Assembly (NCBI RefSeq): GCF_003984645.1
Contig: NZ_RWKI01000008.1
Coordinates: 211,042 to 275,041, forward strand
DNA length: 64,000 nt
Reading direction: 5' to 3'
Source of the DNA: Variovorax sp. MHTC-1
GTDB lineage: Bacteria > Pseudomonadota > Gammaproteobacteria > Burkholderiales > Burkholderiaceae_C
The first letter of the stretch is position 1. Every line of letters starts with the position of its first letter. The notes below the pieces were generated by a model. The model saw only the letters and a list, made by a program, of their open reading frames with translations, searched no databases and was not told the DNA's origin. Below are positions 9,337-18,294 of the stretch, one piece after another. Made by a program: the position numbers and the translations under genes.

Positions 9337-9642
9337 GTGGCTAAAGTAGCTTTGATCGAGCGCGAACTGAAGCGCGACAAACTGGTCGCAAAGTACGCCG
9401 CCAAGCACGCGGAACTGAAGGCGATCGCCAACGACGCGAAGAAGAGCGACGAAGAGCGTGCGGCCGCCCGCCTGGGCCTGCAGAAGCTCCCGCGCAACGC
9501 CAATCCGACGCGCCAGCGCAACCGCTGCGAGATCACCGGCCGCCCGCGCGGCACCTTCCGTCAATTCGGTCTGGCCCGCGCCAAGATCCGCGAACTGGCC
9601 TTCAACGGCGACATCCCCGGTGTCACCAAGGCCAGCTGGTAA
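9337..9642 (+). CDS. rpsN: 30S ribosomal protein S14
   Basis: S14 belongs to the small-subunit head. This is the long, zinc-independent form: 101 residues and a single cysteine ([11 protein letters not shown]) instead of two CxxC pairs. The start codon is GTG at 9337, preceded by GAGGTG. It lies in normal spc order between rplE and rpsH. Confidence 0.97.
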   Translation: MAKVALIERELKRDKLVAKYAAKHAELKAIANDAKKSDEERAAARLGLQKLPRNANPTRQRNRCEITGRPRGTFRQFGLARAKIRELAFNGDIPGVTKASW

Positions 9643-9662
9643 GCCAGGCAGGAGCAAACAAC

Positions 9663-10058
9663 ATGAGCATGAGTGATCCCATTGCCGACCTGCTGACGCG
9701 TATCCGCAACGCGCAGATGGTGGCGAAGCCCACCGTGTCGGTCCCGTCTTCCAAGGTGAAGATCGCGATCGCACAGGTGCTGAAGGACGAGGGCTATATC
9801 GACGGCTTCCAGGTCAAGACCGAAGCCGGCAAGAGCGAACTCGAAATCGCGCTGAAGTACTACGCTGGCCGTCCGGTCATCGAGCGCATCGAGCGCGTGA
9901 GCCGTCCCGGCCTGCGCGTCTACAAGGGCAGCGCTGCCATTCCGCAAGTCCAGAACGGCCTCGGCGTCGCCATCGTCACGACCCCCAAGGGCGTGATGAC
10001 CGACCGCAAGGCGCGCGCTACCGGTGTCGGTGGCGAAGTGCTGTGCTACGTCGCCTAA
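9663..10058 (+). CDS. rpsH: 30S ribosomal protein S8
   Basis: S8 is a primary 16S rRNA binding protein and, in Escherichia coli, the translational repressor of the spc operon. The 131-residue protein begins [20 protein letters not shown] and ends with the conserved [17 protein letters not shown] lies upstream of the start. I did not identify a mimic of the 16S S8 site in the rplE leader by eye. Confidence 0.98.
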   Translation: MSMSDPIADLLTRIRNAQMVAKPTVSVPSSKVKIAIAQVLKDEGYIDGFQVKTEAGKSELEIALKYYAGRPVIERIERVSRPGLRVYKGSAAIPQVQNGLGVAIVTTPKGVMTDRKARATGVGGEVLCYVA

Positions 10059-10082
10059 ACGAGACATCGAGGAGAAACTGAA

Positions 10083-10616
10083 ATGTCCCGAGTAGGAAAA
10101 ATGCCGGTCGCCATCCCCGCAGGCGTGGATGTGTCGATCAAGGAAGACCAGATCAGCGTCAAGGGCACGGGCGGCACGCTCAACCTGGCATTGAACTCGC
10201 TGGTCAATGTCGTCAACAAGGACGGCAAGCTGAGCTTCGAGCCCGCCAACGAATCGCGTGAAGCCAACGCGATGAGCGGCACGGTTCGCCAGCTGGTGAA
10301 CAACATGGTGGTCGGTGTGACCAAGGGCTTCGAAAAGAAGCTGAGCCTGATCGGCGTGGGCTACAAGGCGCAGGCGCAGGGCGCCAAGCTGAACCTTCAG
10401 GTCGGCTACTCGCACCCGGTCAACAAGGACATGCCGCAAGGCATCACGGTGGCGACGCCGACCCCGACCGAAGTCGTGATCAAGGGTGCCGACCGTCAAC
10501 GTGTCGGCCAGGTGGCCGCTGAGATCCGCGCGATTCGTCCGCCCGAGCCCTACAAGGGCAAGGGCATCCGCTATGCGGACGAGAAGATCGTGATCAAAGA
10601 GACCAAGAAGAAGTAA
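10083..10616 (+). CDS. rplF: 50S ribosomal protein L6
   Basis: L6 lies at the base of the L7/L12 stalk near the sarcin-ricin loop. The 177-residue protein begins [19 protein letters not shown] and ends with the diagnostic [12 protein letters not shown] followed by a lysine-rich tail. GAGGAG precedes the start. Order rpsH-rplF-rplR is the standard one. Confidence 0.98.
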   Translation: MSRVGKMPVAIPAGVDVSIKEDQISVKGTGGTLNLALNSLVNVVNKDGKLSFEPANESREANAMSGTVRQLVNNMVVGVTKGFEKKLSLIGVGYKAQAQGAKLNLQVGYSHPVNKDMPQGITVATPTPTEVVIKGADRQRVGQVAAEIRAIRPPEPYKGKGIRYADEKIVIKETKKK

Positions 10617-10627
10617 GGGGCAGCAAA

Positions 10628-10996
10628 ATGATGTTGACCAAAAAAGCACAGCGTCTTCGCCGTTCGCGCCAGACCCGCATCCGCATTGCGACGCAAGGCG
10701 TGGCGCGCCTGACGGTGAACCGCACCAATCTGCACATCTACGCCACCGTCATCTCCGACGACGGCACCAAGGTGATTGCCACCGCATCGACGGCCGAAGC
10801 CGAAGTGCGCACCTCGCTGGGTGGTTCCGGCAAGGGCGGCAACGCCGCTGCGGCCACCGTGGTCGGCAAGCGCATCGCTGAAAAGGCGAGGGCCGCCGGC
10901 ATCGAGAAGGTCGCTTTCGATCGCGCAGGTTTCGCCTACCACGGCCGCGTCAAGGCGCTGGCCGATGCGGCCCGCGAAGCCGGCCTGCAGTTCTAA
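10628..10996 (+). CDS. rplR: 50S ribosomal protein L18
   Basis: L18 binds 5S rRNA together with L5. The frame gives 122 residues from tandem ATG codons at 10628 and 10631; homologues usually begin at MLTKKAQR, so the second ATG is equally likely. It ends in the conserved [32 protein letters not shown] precedes the start. Confidence 0.97.
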   Translation: MMLTKKAQRLRRSRQTRIRIATQGVARLTVNRTNLHIYATVISDDGTKVIATASTAEAEVRTSLGGSGKGGNAAAATVVGKRIAEKARAAGIEKVAFDRAGFAYHGRVKALADAAREAGLQF

Positions 10997-11014
10997 CCGG
11001 ACACGAGATTCAAA

Positions 11015-11533
11015 ATGGCAAAGATTCAGGCAAGAACGCAGAGCGAAGGCCCCGAAGACGGTCTGCGCGAGAAGATGATCGCGATCAACCGCGTCACCAA
11101 GGTGGTGAAGGGCGGCCGTATCCTCGGTTTCGCAGCACTCACCGTGGTGGGAGACGGCGACGGCCGCGTCGGCATGGGCAAGGGCAAGTCGAAGGAAGTG
11201 CCGGCCGCCGTGCAGAAGGCGATGGAAGAAGCGCGCCGCAACCTCGCGAAGATCGCGATCAAGAACGGCACGCTGCATCACCGCGTGACGGGCCACCACG
11301 GCGCCGCCTCGGTGGTCATGATCCCGGCCCCGAAGGGTACCGGCATCATCGCCGGCGGCCCGATGCGCGCCGTGTTCGAAGTGATGGGCATCACCGACAT
11401 CGTGGCCAAGAGCCATGGTTCCTCGAACCCCTACAACATGGTCCGCGCCACGCTGGACGGCCTGAAGAATTCGACGACGGCGTCCGAAGTCGCTGCCAAG
11501 CGCGGCCTGACCGTCGAACAACTCTTCGCCTGA
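11015..11533 (+). CDS. rpsE: 30S ribosomal protein S5
   Basis: S5 lines the mRNA entry channel and affects decoding accuracy. The 172-residue protein shows the double-stranded RNA-binding-like N-terminal domain ([19 protein letters not shown]) and the [15 protein letters not shown] loop where ram mutations occur in other bacteria. It sits between rplR and rpmD as usual. Confidence 0.98.
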   Translation: MAKIQARTQSEGPEDGLREKMIAINRVTKVVKGGRILGFAALTVVGDGDGRVGMGKGKSKEVPAAVQKAMEEARRNLAKIAIKNGTLHHRVTGHHGAASVVMIPAPKGTGIIAGGPMRAVFEVMGITDIVAKSHGSSNPYNMVRATLDGLKNSTTASEVAAKRGLTVEQLFA

Positions 11534-11547
11534 ACGGGAGCATCGAC

Positions 11548-11733
11548 ATGACGACGCAACAACAAACCCTCAAGGTGCAATTGGTCAAGAGCCCGATCGG
11601 CACCAAGGAATCGCATCGCGCCACCGTGCGTGGCCTCGGCCTGCGCAAGCTCAACAGCGTGAGCGAGCTGCAGGACACGCCCGCGGTGCGCGGCATGATC
11701 AACAAGATCAGTTATCTGGTCAAAGTGCTCTAA
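11548..11733 (+). CDS. rpmD: 50S ribosomal protein L30
   Basis: Small L30 protein of 61 residues. It has the typical core [21 protein letters not shown] and ends [15 protein letters not shown] ([12 protein letters not shown]). It is 14 bases after rpsE and 24 before rplO, in conserved order. Length and motif match the short bacterial form. Confidence 0.97.
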   Translation: MTTQQQTLKVQLVKSPIGTKESHRATVRGLGLRKLNSVSELQDTPAVRGMINKISYLVKVL

Positions 11734-11757
11734 ACAGAGTCGCTGAGAGAGACGTAT

Positions 11758-12189
11758 ATGGAACTCAATGGCATCAAGCCGGCTGACGGCTCCAAGCACG
11801 CCAAGCGCCGTGTCGGCCGCGGTATCGGCTCCGGCCTGGGCAAGACCGCGGGTCGCGGTCACAAGGGCCAGAAGTCGCGTGCGGGCGGTTTCCACAAGGT
11901 CGGCTTCGAAGGCGGCCAGATGCCGCTGCAGCGGCGCCTGCCCAAGCGCGGCTTCAAGTCGCAGCTGCTCAAGTACAACGCCGAAGTGACACTGACCTCG
12001 CTCGAGAAGCTCGGCCTGGCCGAAGTAGACGTGCTGGCGCTCAAGCAAGCCGGTCTGGTCGGTCAGATCGCCAAGGTCGTCAAGGTCATCAAGTCGGGTG
12101 AACTCACCAAGGCCGTCAAGCTGACCGGCATCGGTGCGAGCGCCGGCGCCAAGGCTGCCATCGAAGCAGCCGGCGGCAGCGTGGCCTGA
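11758..12189 (+). CDS. rplO: 50S ribosomal protein L15
   Basis: L15 is a late assembly protein of the large subunit. The 143-residue product starts with the family pattern [20 protein letters not shown] and continues with the glycine/lysine-rich [18 protein letters not shown] segment. It is followed 20 bases later by secY, as in nearly all proteobacteria. Confidence 0.98.
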   Translation: MELNGIKPADGSKHAKRRVGRGIGSGLGKTAGRGHKGQKSRAGGFHKVGFEGGQMPLQRRLPKRGFKSQLLKYNAEVTLTSLEKLGLAEVDVLALKQAGLVGQIAKVVKVIKSGELTKAVKLTGIGASAGAKAAIEAAGGSVA

Positions 12190-12209
12190 TCGGACTGAAA
12201 GAAGTCTTC

Positions 12210-13520
12210 GTGGCAACCAACGCGGCAACGCTCGCAAAAACAGGCAAGTTCGGCGACCTGCGTCGCCGGCTGGTCTTTTTGCTGCTCGCGCTCGTGGTCT
12301 ATCGCATCGGAGCGCACATTCCGGTGCCGGGCATCAACCCAGACCAACTCGCGCAGCTGTTCCAGGGCCAGCAGGGCGGCATCCTGAGCCTGTTCAACAT
12401 GTTCTCCGGCGGGGCGCTGTCGCGCTTCACCGTGTTCGCGTTGGGCATCATGCCGTACATCTCCGCGTCGATCATCATGCAGTTGATGACCTACGTGGTG
12501 CCGACCTTCGAGCAATTGAAGAAGGAAGGCGAAGCCGGCCGGCGCAAGATCACCCAGTACACCCGCTACGGCACGCTGGGCCTGGCGCTATTCCAGTCCT
12601 TCAGCATCGCTGTCGCGCTGGAATCATCGGCAGGCCTGGTGATTTCGCCCGGCCTCGGCTTCCGCATCACGGCGATGGTCAGCCTCACGGCGGGCTCGAT
12701 GTTCCTGATGTGGCTCGGCGAGCAGATCACCGAGCGCGGTTTGGGCAACGGGATCTCGATCCTGATCTTCGCGGGTATCGCGGCCGGCTTGCCGAGCGCG
12801 ATCGGCGGATTGCTTGAACTGGTGCGCACCGGTGCCATGAACGTGATCATCGCGCTGTTCATCGTCGCGGTGGTCATCCTGGTGACCTACTTCGTCGTGT
12901 TCGTCGAGCGCGGTCAGCGCAAGATCCTCGTGAACTATGCGCGGCGCCAGGTCGGCAACAAGGTCTACGGCGGCCAGTCGTCGCACCTGCCGCTGAAGCT
13001 GAACATGGCCGGCGTGATTCCGCCGATCTTCGCGTCGTCGATCATTCTGCTGCCGACCACGGTCGTGGGCTGGTTCAGCACCGGCGAGAGCATGCGCTGG
13101 ATCAAGGACATCGCGAGCGCGCTGACGCCGGGACAGCCAATCTACGTGCTGCTCTATGCCACCGCGATCGTGTTCTTCTGCTTCTTCTACACGGCGCTCG
13201 TGTTCAACAGCCGCGAGACGGCCGACAACCTGAAGAAGAGCGGTGCGTTCATTCCGGGCATTCGTCCGGGCGACCAGACCGCGCGCTATATCGACAAGAT
13301 CCTGGTTCGTCTGACGCTGGCCGGCGCGGTGTACATCACCTTCGTCTGCCTGCTGCCTGAGTTCCTGATCCTGAAATACAACGTGCCGTTCTATTTTGGC
13401 GGCACCTCTCTGCTGATCATCGTGGTTGTCACGATGGACTTCATGGCTCAAGTGCAGAACTACATGATGTCGCAGCAGTACGAATCGCTGTTAAAGAAAG
13501 CCAATTTCAAGACTTCCTAG
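12210..13520 (+). CDS. secY: Preprotein translocase subunit SecY
   Basis: SecY forms the protein-conducting channel of the inner membrane with SecE and SecG. The 436-residue protein has about ten membrane helices and the conserved segments [38 protein letters not shown] and [15 protein letters not shown]. The start is a GTG at 12210 preceded by GAAAGAAG. Its place after rplO and before infA is standard; a 9-bp gap separates it from infA. Confidence 0.98.
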   Translation: MATNAATLAKTGKFGDLRRRLVFLLLALVVYRIGAHIPVPGINPDQLAQLFQGQQGGILSLFNMFSGGALSRFTVFALGIMPYISASIIMQLMTYVVPTFEQLKKEGEAGRRKITQYTRYGTLGLALFQSFSIAVALESSAGLVISPGLGFRITAMVSLTAGSMFLMWLGEQITERGLGNGISILIFAGIAAGLPSAIGGLLELVRTGAMNVIIALFIVAVVILVTYFVVFVERGQRKILVNYARRQVGNKVYGGQSSHLPLKLNMAGVIPPIFASSIILLPTTVVGWFSTGESMRWIKDIASALTPGQPIYVLLYATAIVFFCFFYTALVFNSRETADNLKKSGAFIPGIRPGDQTARYIDKILVRLTLAGAVYITFVCLLPEFLILKYNVPFYFGGTSLLIIVVVTMDFMAQVQNYMMSQQYESLLKKANFKTS

Positions 13521-13529
13521 GCGATTGAG

Positions 13530-13748
13530 ATGTCGAAGGACGATGTCATCCAGATGCAGGGCGAGGTTCAGGAGAACTTGCCGAATGCGACCTTCCGGGT
13601 GAAGCTGGAAAACGGACACATCGTCCTGGGACATATTTCCGGAAAGATGCGGATGCACTACATCCGCATCCTTCCAGGTGACAAGGTCACCGTCGAGTTG
13701 ACGCCCTATGACTTGAGCCGGGCGCGCATTGTGTTTCGGGCGAAATGA
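13530..13748 (+). CDS. infA: Translation initiation factor IF-1
   Basis: IF-1 is a one-domain OB-fold protein that occupies the ribosomal A site during initiation. The 72 residues match the usual length, with [20 protein letters not shown] and the conserved [19 protein letters not shown]. It is translated directly after secY, in the arrangement seen in many betaproteobacteria. A second infA copy elsewhere in the genome is possible but not visible. Confidence 0.97.
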   Translation: MSKDDVIQMQGEVQENLPNATFRVKLENGHIVLGHISGKMRMHYIRILPGDKVTVELTPYDLSRARIVFRAK

Positions 13749-13782
13749 GTCGCCGGGTTGGACAGAGTTTTAGGAGAATGAA

Positions 13783-13896
13783 ATGAGAGTTTCGGCTTCG
13801 GTCAAAACCATTTGCCGTAATTGCAAGATCATCCGCCGCAAGGGTGTGGTGCGCGTGATCTGTACCGACCCGCGCCACAAGCAGCGCCAGGGTTGA
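13783..13896 (+). CDS. rpmJ: 50S ribosomal protein L36
   Basis: A 37-residue protein. The sequence begins [15 protein letters not shown] and holds the zinc ribbon ligands Cys11, Cys14, Cys27 and His32, so this is the zinc-binding type of L36. A strong TAGGAG lies just before the ATG. It is placed between infA and rpsM, the standard position. Confidence 0.97.
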   Translation: MRVSASVKTICRNCKIIRRKGVVRVICTDPRHKQRQG

Positions 13897-13920
13897 TTGA
13901 AAGAGTATTAGAGGACGCAC

Positions 13921-14286
13921 ATGGCACGTATTGCTGGCATCAACATTCCGCCGCACAAGCACGCTGAGATCGGCCTGACCGCCATCTTCGGCATCGGTCG
14001 CACCCGCGCCCGCAAGATCTGCGAAGCGAGCGGCATCGAGTATTCGAAGAAGATCAAGGATCTGACCGACGCCGATCTCGAGAAGATCCGCGACCAGATC
14101 GCGCTCTTCACCATCGAAGGTGACTTGCGTCGCGAAACGACGATGAACATCAAGCGCTTGATGGACATCGGTTGCTACCGCGGCTTCCGTCACCGTCGCG
14201 GCCTGCCGATGCGCGGCCAGCGCACGCGCACCAATGCCCGCACCCGCAAGGGTCCGCGCAAGGCCGCGCAATCCCTGAAGAAGTAA
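13921..14286 (+). CDS. rpsM: 30S ribosomal protein S13
   Basis: S13 contacts the P-site tRNA and forms bridges to the large subunit. The 121 residues begin [20 protein letters not shown] and end in the basic tail [15 protein letters not shown]. It opens the alpha-operon part of the cluster. There is no separate promoter that I can recognise before it. Confidence 0.98.
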   Translation: MARIAGINIPPHKHAEIGLTAIFGIGRTRARKICEASGIEYSKKIKDLTDADLEKIRDQIALFTIEGDLRRETTMNIKRLMDIGCYRGFRHRRGLPMRGQRTRTNARTRKGPRKAAQSLKK

Positions 14287-14298
14287 GGATAGATCAGC

Positions 14299-14703
14299 AT
14301 GGCTAAAGCTCCTGCCAACAACGCAGCGCAACGCGTTCGCAAGAAGGTCCGCAAGAACGTGGCGGACGGCGTCGCGCACGTGCACGCCTCGTTCAACAAC
14401 ACGATCATCACGATCACCGATCGCCAGGGCAACGCCCTGTCGTGGGCGTCGTCGGGTGGCCAGGGCTTCAAGGGCTCGCGCAAGTCGACGCCGTTCGCTG
14501 CGCAGGTCGCTTCGGAAGTCGCCGGCCGCGCTGCGGTGGAACAAGGCATCAAGAACCTCGACGTCGAGATCAAGGGCCCGGGCCCTGGACGCGAATCGTC
14601 GGTGCGCGCACTCGCCGCGCTCGGCATCCGCATCAATTCGATCGCCGACGTGACGCCGGTTCCGCACAACGGCTGCCGTCCGCAAAAGCGCCGTCGCATC
14701 TAA
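14299..14703 (+). CDS. rpsK: 30S ribosomal protein S11
   Basis: S11 lies in the platform of the small subunit. The 134-residue protein contains the conserved [19 protein letters not shown] and the C-terminal [18 protein letters not shown]. rpsM and rpsK are 12 bases apart. A hairpin with a T-rich tail follows the gene at 14718-14756. Confidence 0.98.
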   Translation: MAKAPANNAAQRVRKKVRKNVADGVAHVHASFNNTIITITDRQGNALSWASSGGQGFKGSRKSTPFAAQVASEVAGRAAVEQGIKNLDVEIKGPGPGRESSVRALAALGIRINSIADVTPVPHNGCRPQKRRRI

Positions 14704-14717
14704 GGCGTTGGCGCCCG

Positions 14718-14756
14718 GCGCAGTCAGCTTTCGAGCCGGCTGCGCGTTTTGTTTTT
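14718..14756 (+). terminator. Terminator-like hairpin between rpsK and rpsD
   Basis: GCGCAG (14718-14723) pairs with CTGCGC (14740-14745), with further pairing of CAGC/GCTG-type bases inside, and is followed by GTTTTGTTTTT. It lies in an unusually long 134-bp gap inside the ribosomal cluster and may attenuate rather than end transcription. Confidence 0.45.
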
Positions 14757-14837
14757 ACAACAAGCCCACCGCCATCGGCTCGCCGCTGATGGCTCCCGCA
14801 GACAGCCTCTGCGGCAGATGACACAAAGGAAGATCAA

Positions 14838-15461
14838 GTGGCACGCTACCTCGGCCCCAAGGCCAAACTTTCCCGCCGCGAAGGCACCGACCTGTTCCTG
14901 AAGAGCGCCCGCCGTTCGATCCAGGACAAGGCCAAGTTCGACTCCAAGCCCGGCCAGCATGGCCGCACCTCGGGCCAGCGCACCTCCGACTTCGGCCTGC
15001 AGCTGCGCGAGAAGCAGAAGGTCAAGCGTATGTACGGCGTGCTCGAGAAACAGTTCCGCCGCTACTTCGAGGAAGCCGATCGCCGCCGCGGCAACACCGG
15101 CGCCAACCTGCTGTTCATCCTCGAATCGCGCCTGGACAACGTGGTCTACCGCATGGGCTTCGGCTCCACGCGCGCCGAAGCGCGTCAGCTGGTTTCGCAC
15201 AAGGCGATCACGGTGAACGGCCAGTCGGTCAACATCCCGTCGTACCTGGTCAAGACCGGCGACGTGATCGCGGTGCGCGACAAGTCGAAGAAGCAGACCC
15301 GCATTGCCGAAGCGCTGCAACTCGCCCAGCAGGTCGGCATCCCGGCCTGGGTCGAAGTGAATGCGGACAAGGCCGAAGGCACCTTCAAGAAGGTGCCCGA
15401 TCGCGACGAATTCGCGGCCGACATCAACGAATCGCTGATCGTCGAACTGTATTCGAGGTAA
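14838..15461 (+). CDS. rpsD: 30S ribosomal protein S4
   Basis: S4 nucleates assembly of the 5' domain of 16S rRNA and in Escherichia coli represses the alpha operon. The 207-residue protein is the zinc-free form: the N-terminal region ([20 protein letters not shown]) lacks cysteines. The S4 RNA-binding domain includes [25 protein letters not shown]. It is separated from both neighbours by more than 130 bp, each gap holding a hairpin with a T tract. Confidence 0.98.
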   Translation: MARYLGPKAKLSRREGTDLFLKSARRSIQDKAKFDSKPGQHGRTSGQRTSDFGLQLREKQKVKRMYGVLEKQFRRYFEEADRRRGNTGANLLFILESRLDNVVYRMGFGSTRAEARQLVSHKAITVNGQSVNIPSYLVKTGDVIAVRDKSKKQTRIAEALQLAQQVGIPAWVEVNADKAEGTFKKVPDRDEFAADINESLIVELYSR

Positions 15462-15479
15462 CGCGAGTACATGGAAGAA

Positions 15480-15516
15480 AACGAGGCTGCTGTGCAGCCT
15501 CGTTCTTGAGTTTTTT
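15480..15516 (+). terminator. Strong rho-independent terminator between rpsD and rpoA
   Basis: AACGAGGCTGC (15480-15490), loop TGT, GCAGCCTCGTT (15494-15504): a perfect 11-bp stem followed by CTTGAG and six T. A second perfect 8-bp hairpin (CCCTGCGC / GCGCAGGG, 15520-15545) follows. Its position before rpoA is unexpected for one operon. Confidence 0.8.
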
Positions 15517-15600
15517 GTTCCCTGCGCGCGGCATCGTGCGCAGGGCACTTCACCAGCCTTACCGGTGTAACGAGCCGGGGGTATTGAGAGGAAGTTCTGC

Positions 15601-16590
15601 ATGCAAACCACCCTGCTGAAACCCAAGACCATCCAGGTCGAGCAACTGGCCGCCAACAAGGCCAAGGTCACGCTCGAGCCCTTCGAGCGCGGCTATGGCC
15701 ACACGCTCGGCAACGCGCTGCGCCGCGTGCTGCTGTCGTCGATGGTCGGTTATTCCGCCACCGAAGTGACGATCGCCGGCGTGCTGCATGAGTACTCGTC
15801 GATCGACGGAGTGCAGGAAGACGTCGTCAACATCCTGCTGAACCTCAAGGGCGTGGTGTTCAAGCTCCACAACCGCGACGAAGTCACGCTGAGCCTGCGC
15901 AAGGACGGCGAAGGCGCGGTGACCGCGTCGGACATCCAGACGCCGCACGACGTCGAGATCATCAACCCCGACCACGTGATCGCCCACCTGTCGCAAGGCG
16001 GCAAGCTCGACATGCAGATCAAGGTCGAGAAGGGTCGCGGCTACGTGCCCGGCACGATGCGCCGCTATGCGGACGAGCCGACCAAGTCGATCGGCCGCAT
16101 CGTGCTCGATGCCTCGTTCTCGCCGGTCAAGCGCGTGAGCTACACGGTCGAAAGCGCCCGTGTCGAACAGCGCACCGACCTCGACAAGCTCCTGGTCGAG
16201 ATCGAGACCAATGGCGCGATCACCGCCGAAGACGCGGTTCGCGCCTCGGCCAAGATCCTGGTCGAGCAGCTGGCCGTGTTCGCGCAGCTCGAAGGCGGCG
16301 AACTGGCGGCATTCGATGCACCTGCACCGCGCAGCGCTCAGCAGTTCGATCCGATCCTGCTGCGTCCGGTCGACGAGCTCGAACTCACGGTGCGTTCGGC
16401 CAATTGCCTGAAGGCCGAGAACATCTACTACATCGGTGACCTGATCCAGCGCACCGAGAACGAGCTGCTCAAGACCCCGAACCTGGGTCGCAAGTCGCTC
16501 AACGAAATCAAGGAAGTGCTCGCCTCGCGCGGCTTGACCTTGGGCATGAAGCTCGAAAGCTGGCCGCCGGCCGGTCTGGATAAGCGTTAA
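15601..16590 (+). CDS. rpoA: RNA polymerase alpha subunit
   Basis: Alpha dimer scaffold of RNA polymerase. The 329-residue protein has the N-terminal dimerisation domain ([20 protein letters not shown]) and, after a linker near 235-250, the C-terminal domain that binds UP elements and activators ([20 protein letters not shown] and [20 protein letters not shown]). The gene follows a strong terminator by about 85 bp, so it either relies on read-through or has its own promoter, which I cannot locate convincingly. GAGAGGAAG precedes the start. Confidence 0.98.
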   Translation: MQTTLLKPKTIQVEQLAANKAKVTLEPFERGYGHTLGNALRRVLLSSMVGYSATEVTIAGVLHEYSSIDGVQEDVVNILLNLKGVVFKLHNRDEVTLSLRKDGEGAVTASDIQTPHDVEIINPDHVIAHLSQGGKLDMQIKVEKGRGYVPGTMRRYADEPTKSIGRIVLDASFSPVKRVSYTVESARVEQRTDLDKLLVEIETNGAITAEDAVRASAKILVEQLAVFAQLEGGELAAFDAPAPRSAQQFDPILLRPVDELELTVRSANCLKAENIYYIGDLIQRTENELLKTPNLGRKSLNEIKEVLASRGLTLGMKLESWPPAGLDKR

Positions 16591-16617
16591 GAATCACCAC
16601 ACCTGTGTGTTGCACCG

Positions 16618-16646
16618 GGCAGTACCTGACACGGCTGCCTGTTTTT
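16618..16646 (+). terminator. Weak terminator-like hairpin between rpoA and rplQ
   Basis: GGCAG (16618-16622) pairs with CTGCC (16635-16639), followed by TGTTTTT. The stem has only five strong pairs and the loop is 12 bases, so it is at most an attenuator. Confidence 0.35.
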
Positions 16647-16667
16647 ATAAAGTAAAGGAAAAGCACC

Positions 16668-17069
16668 ATGCGTCACGGACACGGACTCCGCAAACTCAAC
16701 CGCACCAGCTCGCACCGCCTCGCGATGCTGCAGAACATGATGAACTCGCTCATCGAGCACGAAGTCATCAAGACCACGGTCCCCAAGGCCAAGGAACTGC
16801 GCCGCGTCATCGAGCCGATGATCACCCTGGCCAAGAAGCCGACGGTCGCCAACAAGCGCCTGGCCTTCGATCGCCTGCGCGACCGCGACAGCGTGGTCAA
16901 GCTGTTCGGCGAACTCGGTCCCCGCTACCAGGCACGTCCGGGCGGCTACACGCGCATCCTGAAAATGGGTTTCCGCGTGGGCGACAATGCGCCGATGGCG
17001 CTGGTCGAACTGGTCGATCGTCCTGAAGTGACGGAAGCCCCTGCTGACGAGCAGGCCGGCGAAGAATAA
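16668..17069 (+). CDS. rplQ: 50S ribosomal protein L17
   Basis: L17 lies near the exit tunnel. The 133-residue protein begins [20 protein letters not shown] and has the core family sequence to about residue 118, then a short acidic tail ([11 protein letters not shown]) of the kind seen in other betaproteobacteria. A strong AAAGGAAAAG ribosome site precedes it. It closes the protein-coding part of the cluster; the initiator tRNA follows 18 bases after the stop. Confidence 0.98.
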   Translation: MRHGHGLRKLNRTSSHRLAMLQNMMNSLIEHEVIKTTVPKAKELRRVIEPMITLAKKPTVANKRLAFDRLRDRDSVVKLFGELGPRYQARPGGYTRILKMGFRVGDNAPMALVELVDRPEVTEAPADEQAGEE

Positions 17070-17071
17070 GC

Positions 17072-17077
17072 TATAAT
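17072..17077 (+). promoter_or_regulatory. Consensus -10 element before the tRNA gene
   Basis: TATAAT stands 10 bases before the first base of the tRNA, the right distance for a start a few bases upstream of the mature 5' end. No clear -35 lies at 16-18 bp, as that position is inside the rplQ 3' end, so promoter strength is uncertain. Confidence 0.5.
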
Positions 17078-17087
17078 TCCATCTTGC

Positions 17088-17164
<77 letters not shown>

Positions 17165-17201
17165 AATTTCCGGCAACCCAAAAGGTTGTTGATGAAAAAG
17201 C

Positions 17202-17236
17202 AAAACGCCCACTTTCGAGTGGGCGTTTTGCTTTCT
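17202..17236 (+). terminator. Rho-independent terminator after the initiator tRNA
   Basis: AAAACGCCCAC (17202-17212), loop TTTCGA, GTGGGCGTTTT (17219-17229): a perfect 11-bp stem whose 3' arm ends in the T run, followed by GCTTTCT. The A-run on the 5' side suggests it could work in both directions. It closes the ribosomal/tRNA unit. Confidence 0.85.
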
Positions 17237-17351
17237 GGCGCCTAAAGAAAAACCGCGCGCCCGTCGATTCCGTGATCTGCCCCAAGGGAGTTCGCGGCTA
17301 GTACCAAGCTACTCCTTTTTGCCGTGAAACCAGGCTAAAACGCCTGAGCCG

Positions 17352-17367
17352 CGTGACAAAGATCACG
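17352..17367. promoter_or_regulatory. CRP/FNR-like palindrome
   Basis: CGTGA-CAAAGA-TCACG is a perfect dyad with the spacing of Crp-family sites (TGTGA-N6-TCACA), about 90 bp before the start of the orphan gene at 17458. It differs from the Crp consensus only in the outer bases. Confidence 0.4.
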
Positions 17368-17457
17368 GAGGCATGCGCGCGACGTGTGTAACATCTGGCC
17401 GATTCGAGAACAGCTGAAGGACGAGAAGTCTGTGAATTGCGCAAATAGAGGACTTTC

Positions 17458-17868
17458 ATGACCGACCCTTCGATTTCGCGGGGTCTGATTGAAAACGCAA
17501 TGGGTGCCGTCGAGCAGGCGGTGGACTATATTTTCAATGACGAACCTGCTGTTCCATTTCACCCGACGACCGATCTTCTTTCTCTCAGTCCGAGCGAGGA
17601 AGATCAGATCCGTCGCGGCGAACAGGCGAATTACCGCAGCCGCCCGACGACGGCGGCGCTCAGTTTTTGCCTGACTTCGGCCATTTCGCTACTGGCGATT
17701 GCGCATTCATTGATCGATCAGCCCACAGCGCTGTCACCGGTCGAGCGGGAACAGCTGTGGAAAAAGCTGGCAGCCGAAACCAAGGTCGCGGGGCGTGCTG
17801 CCTATCGCGCGGCGCTCATCCTCTCGGATCCGAGTGCCGAGACAGCGCTCCACGAGGAAGTACTCTGA
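17458..17868 (+). CDS. Unrecognised 136-residue protein
   Basis: I do not recognise a family. The protein begins MTDPSISRGLIENAMGAVEQAVDYIF, has an acidic first half with a polar stretch (LSPSEEDQIRRGEQ), one moderately hydrophobic segment around residues 67-88 (AALSFCLTSAISLLAIAHSL) and a helical, charged C-terminal part. A good AGAGGA ribosome site lies six bases before the ATG, and a Crp-like palindrome is upstream at 17352-17367, which supports a real, regulated gene. It stands alone: a terminator lies before it and the next genes converge on it. The segment could be a single membrane helix or a buried helix. Confidence 0.7.
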   Translation: MTDPSISRGLIENAMGAVEQAVDYIFNDEPAVPFHPTTDLLSLSPSEEDQIRRGEQANYRSRPTTAALSFCLTSAISLLAIAHSLIDQPTALSPVEREQLWKKLAAETKVAGRAAYRAALILSDPSAETALHEEVL

Positions 17869-17898
17869 GGCTGCCGGCAAGCGCGGAAGCCGCCGGAC

Positions 17899-18294
17899 TC
17901 AATCGGGCAGCACCGCCGTGACCTCGATCTCCACCTTGGCGCGCGACTCCACCAGCGCCGCGACCTGCACGCAAGTCATCGCCGGAAAGTTCCGGCCCAT
18001 CGTTTCGCGATAGACCGGCCCGAGCTCGCCCAGGCGCCGGTTGTACTCATCGCGGTCGGTCACGTACCAGGTCATGCGCACCATGTGCTCGGGCCCGGCG
18101 CCGGCTTCGCGCAGGATGTCGGCGATGTTGCGCAGGGCCTGGCCTGTCTGCTCGATGAAATCGTCCGACACGAACTGCTGCTGCGCATTCCAGCCCACCT
18201 GGCCGCCGACGAACACCATCGTGCCGCGCGCGGCGACGCCGTTCGCATAGCCCTTCGGGGGTGCCCAGCCGGGCGGTTGTAAAAGTTTGATCAT
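17899..18294 (-). CDS. RidA-family enamine/imine deaminase
   Basis: RidA (YjgF/UK114) proteins hydrolyse reactive enamines and imines to ketones and ammonia. The 131-residue product covers the whole domain, with GTMVFVGGQVGW and the C-terminal PAMTCVQVAALVESRAKVEIEVTAV, including the arginine/glutamate region of the active site. Its ATG overlaps the stop of the CoA ligase (ATGA), so it is the last gene of the marR-to-ridA operon. In a 2-aminobenzoate pathway the reduced product is a vinylogous amine, which would give this enzyme an obvious substrate; that role is inferred. Confidence 0.9.
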   Translation of the reverse strand: MIKLLQPPGWAPPKGYANGVAARGTMVFVGGQVGWNAQQQFVSDDFIEQTGQALRNIADILREAGAGPEHMVRMTWYVTDRDEYNRRLGELGPVYRETMGRNFPAMTCVQVAALVESRAKVEIEVTAVLPD

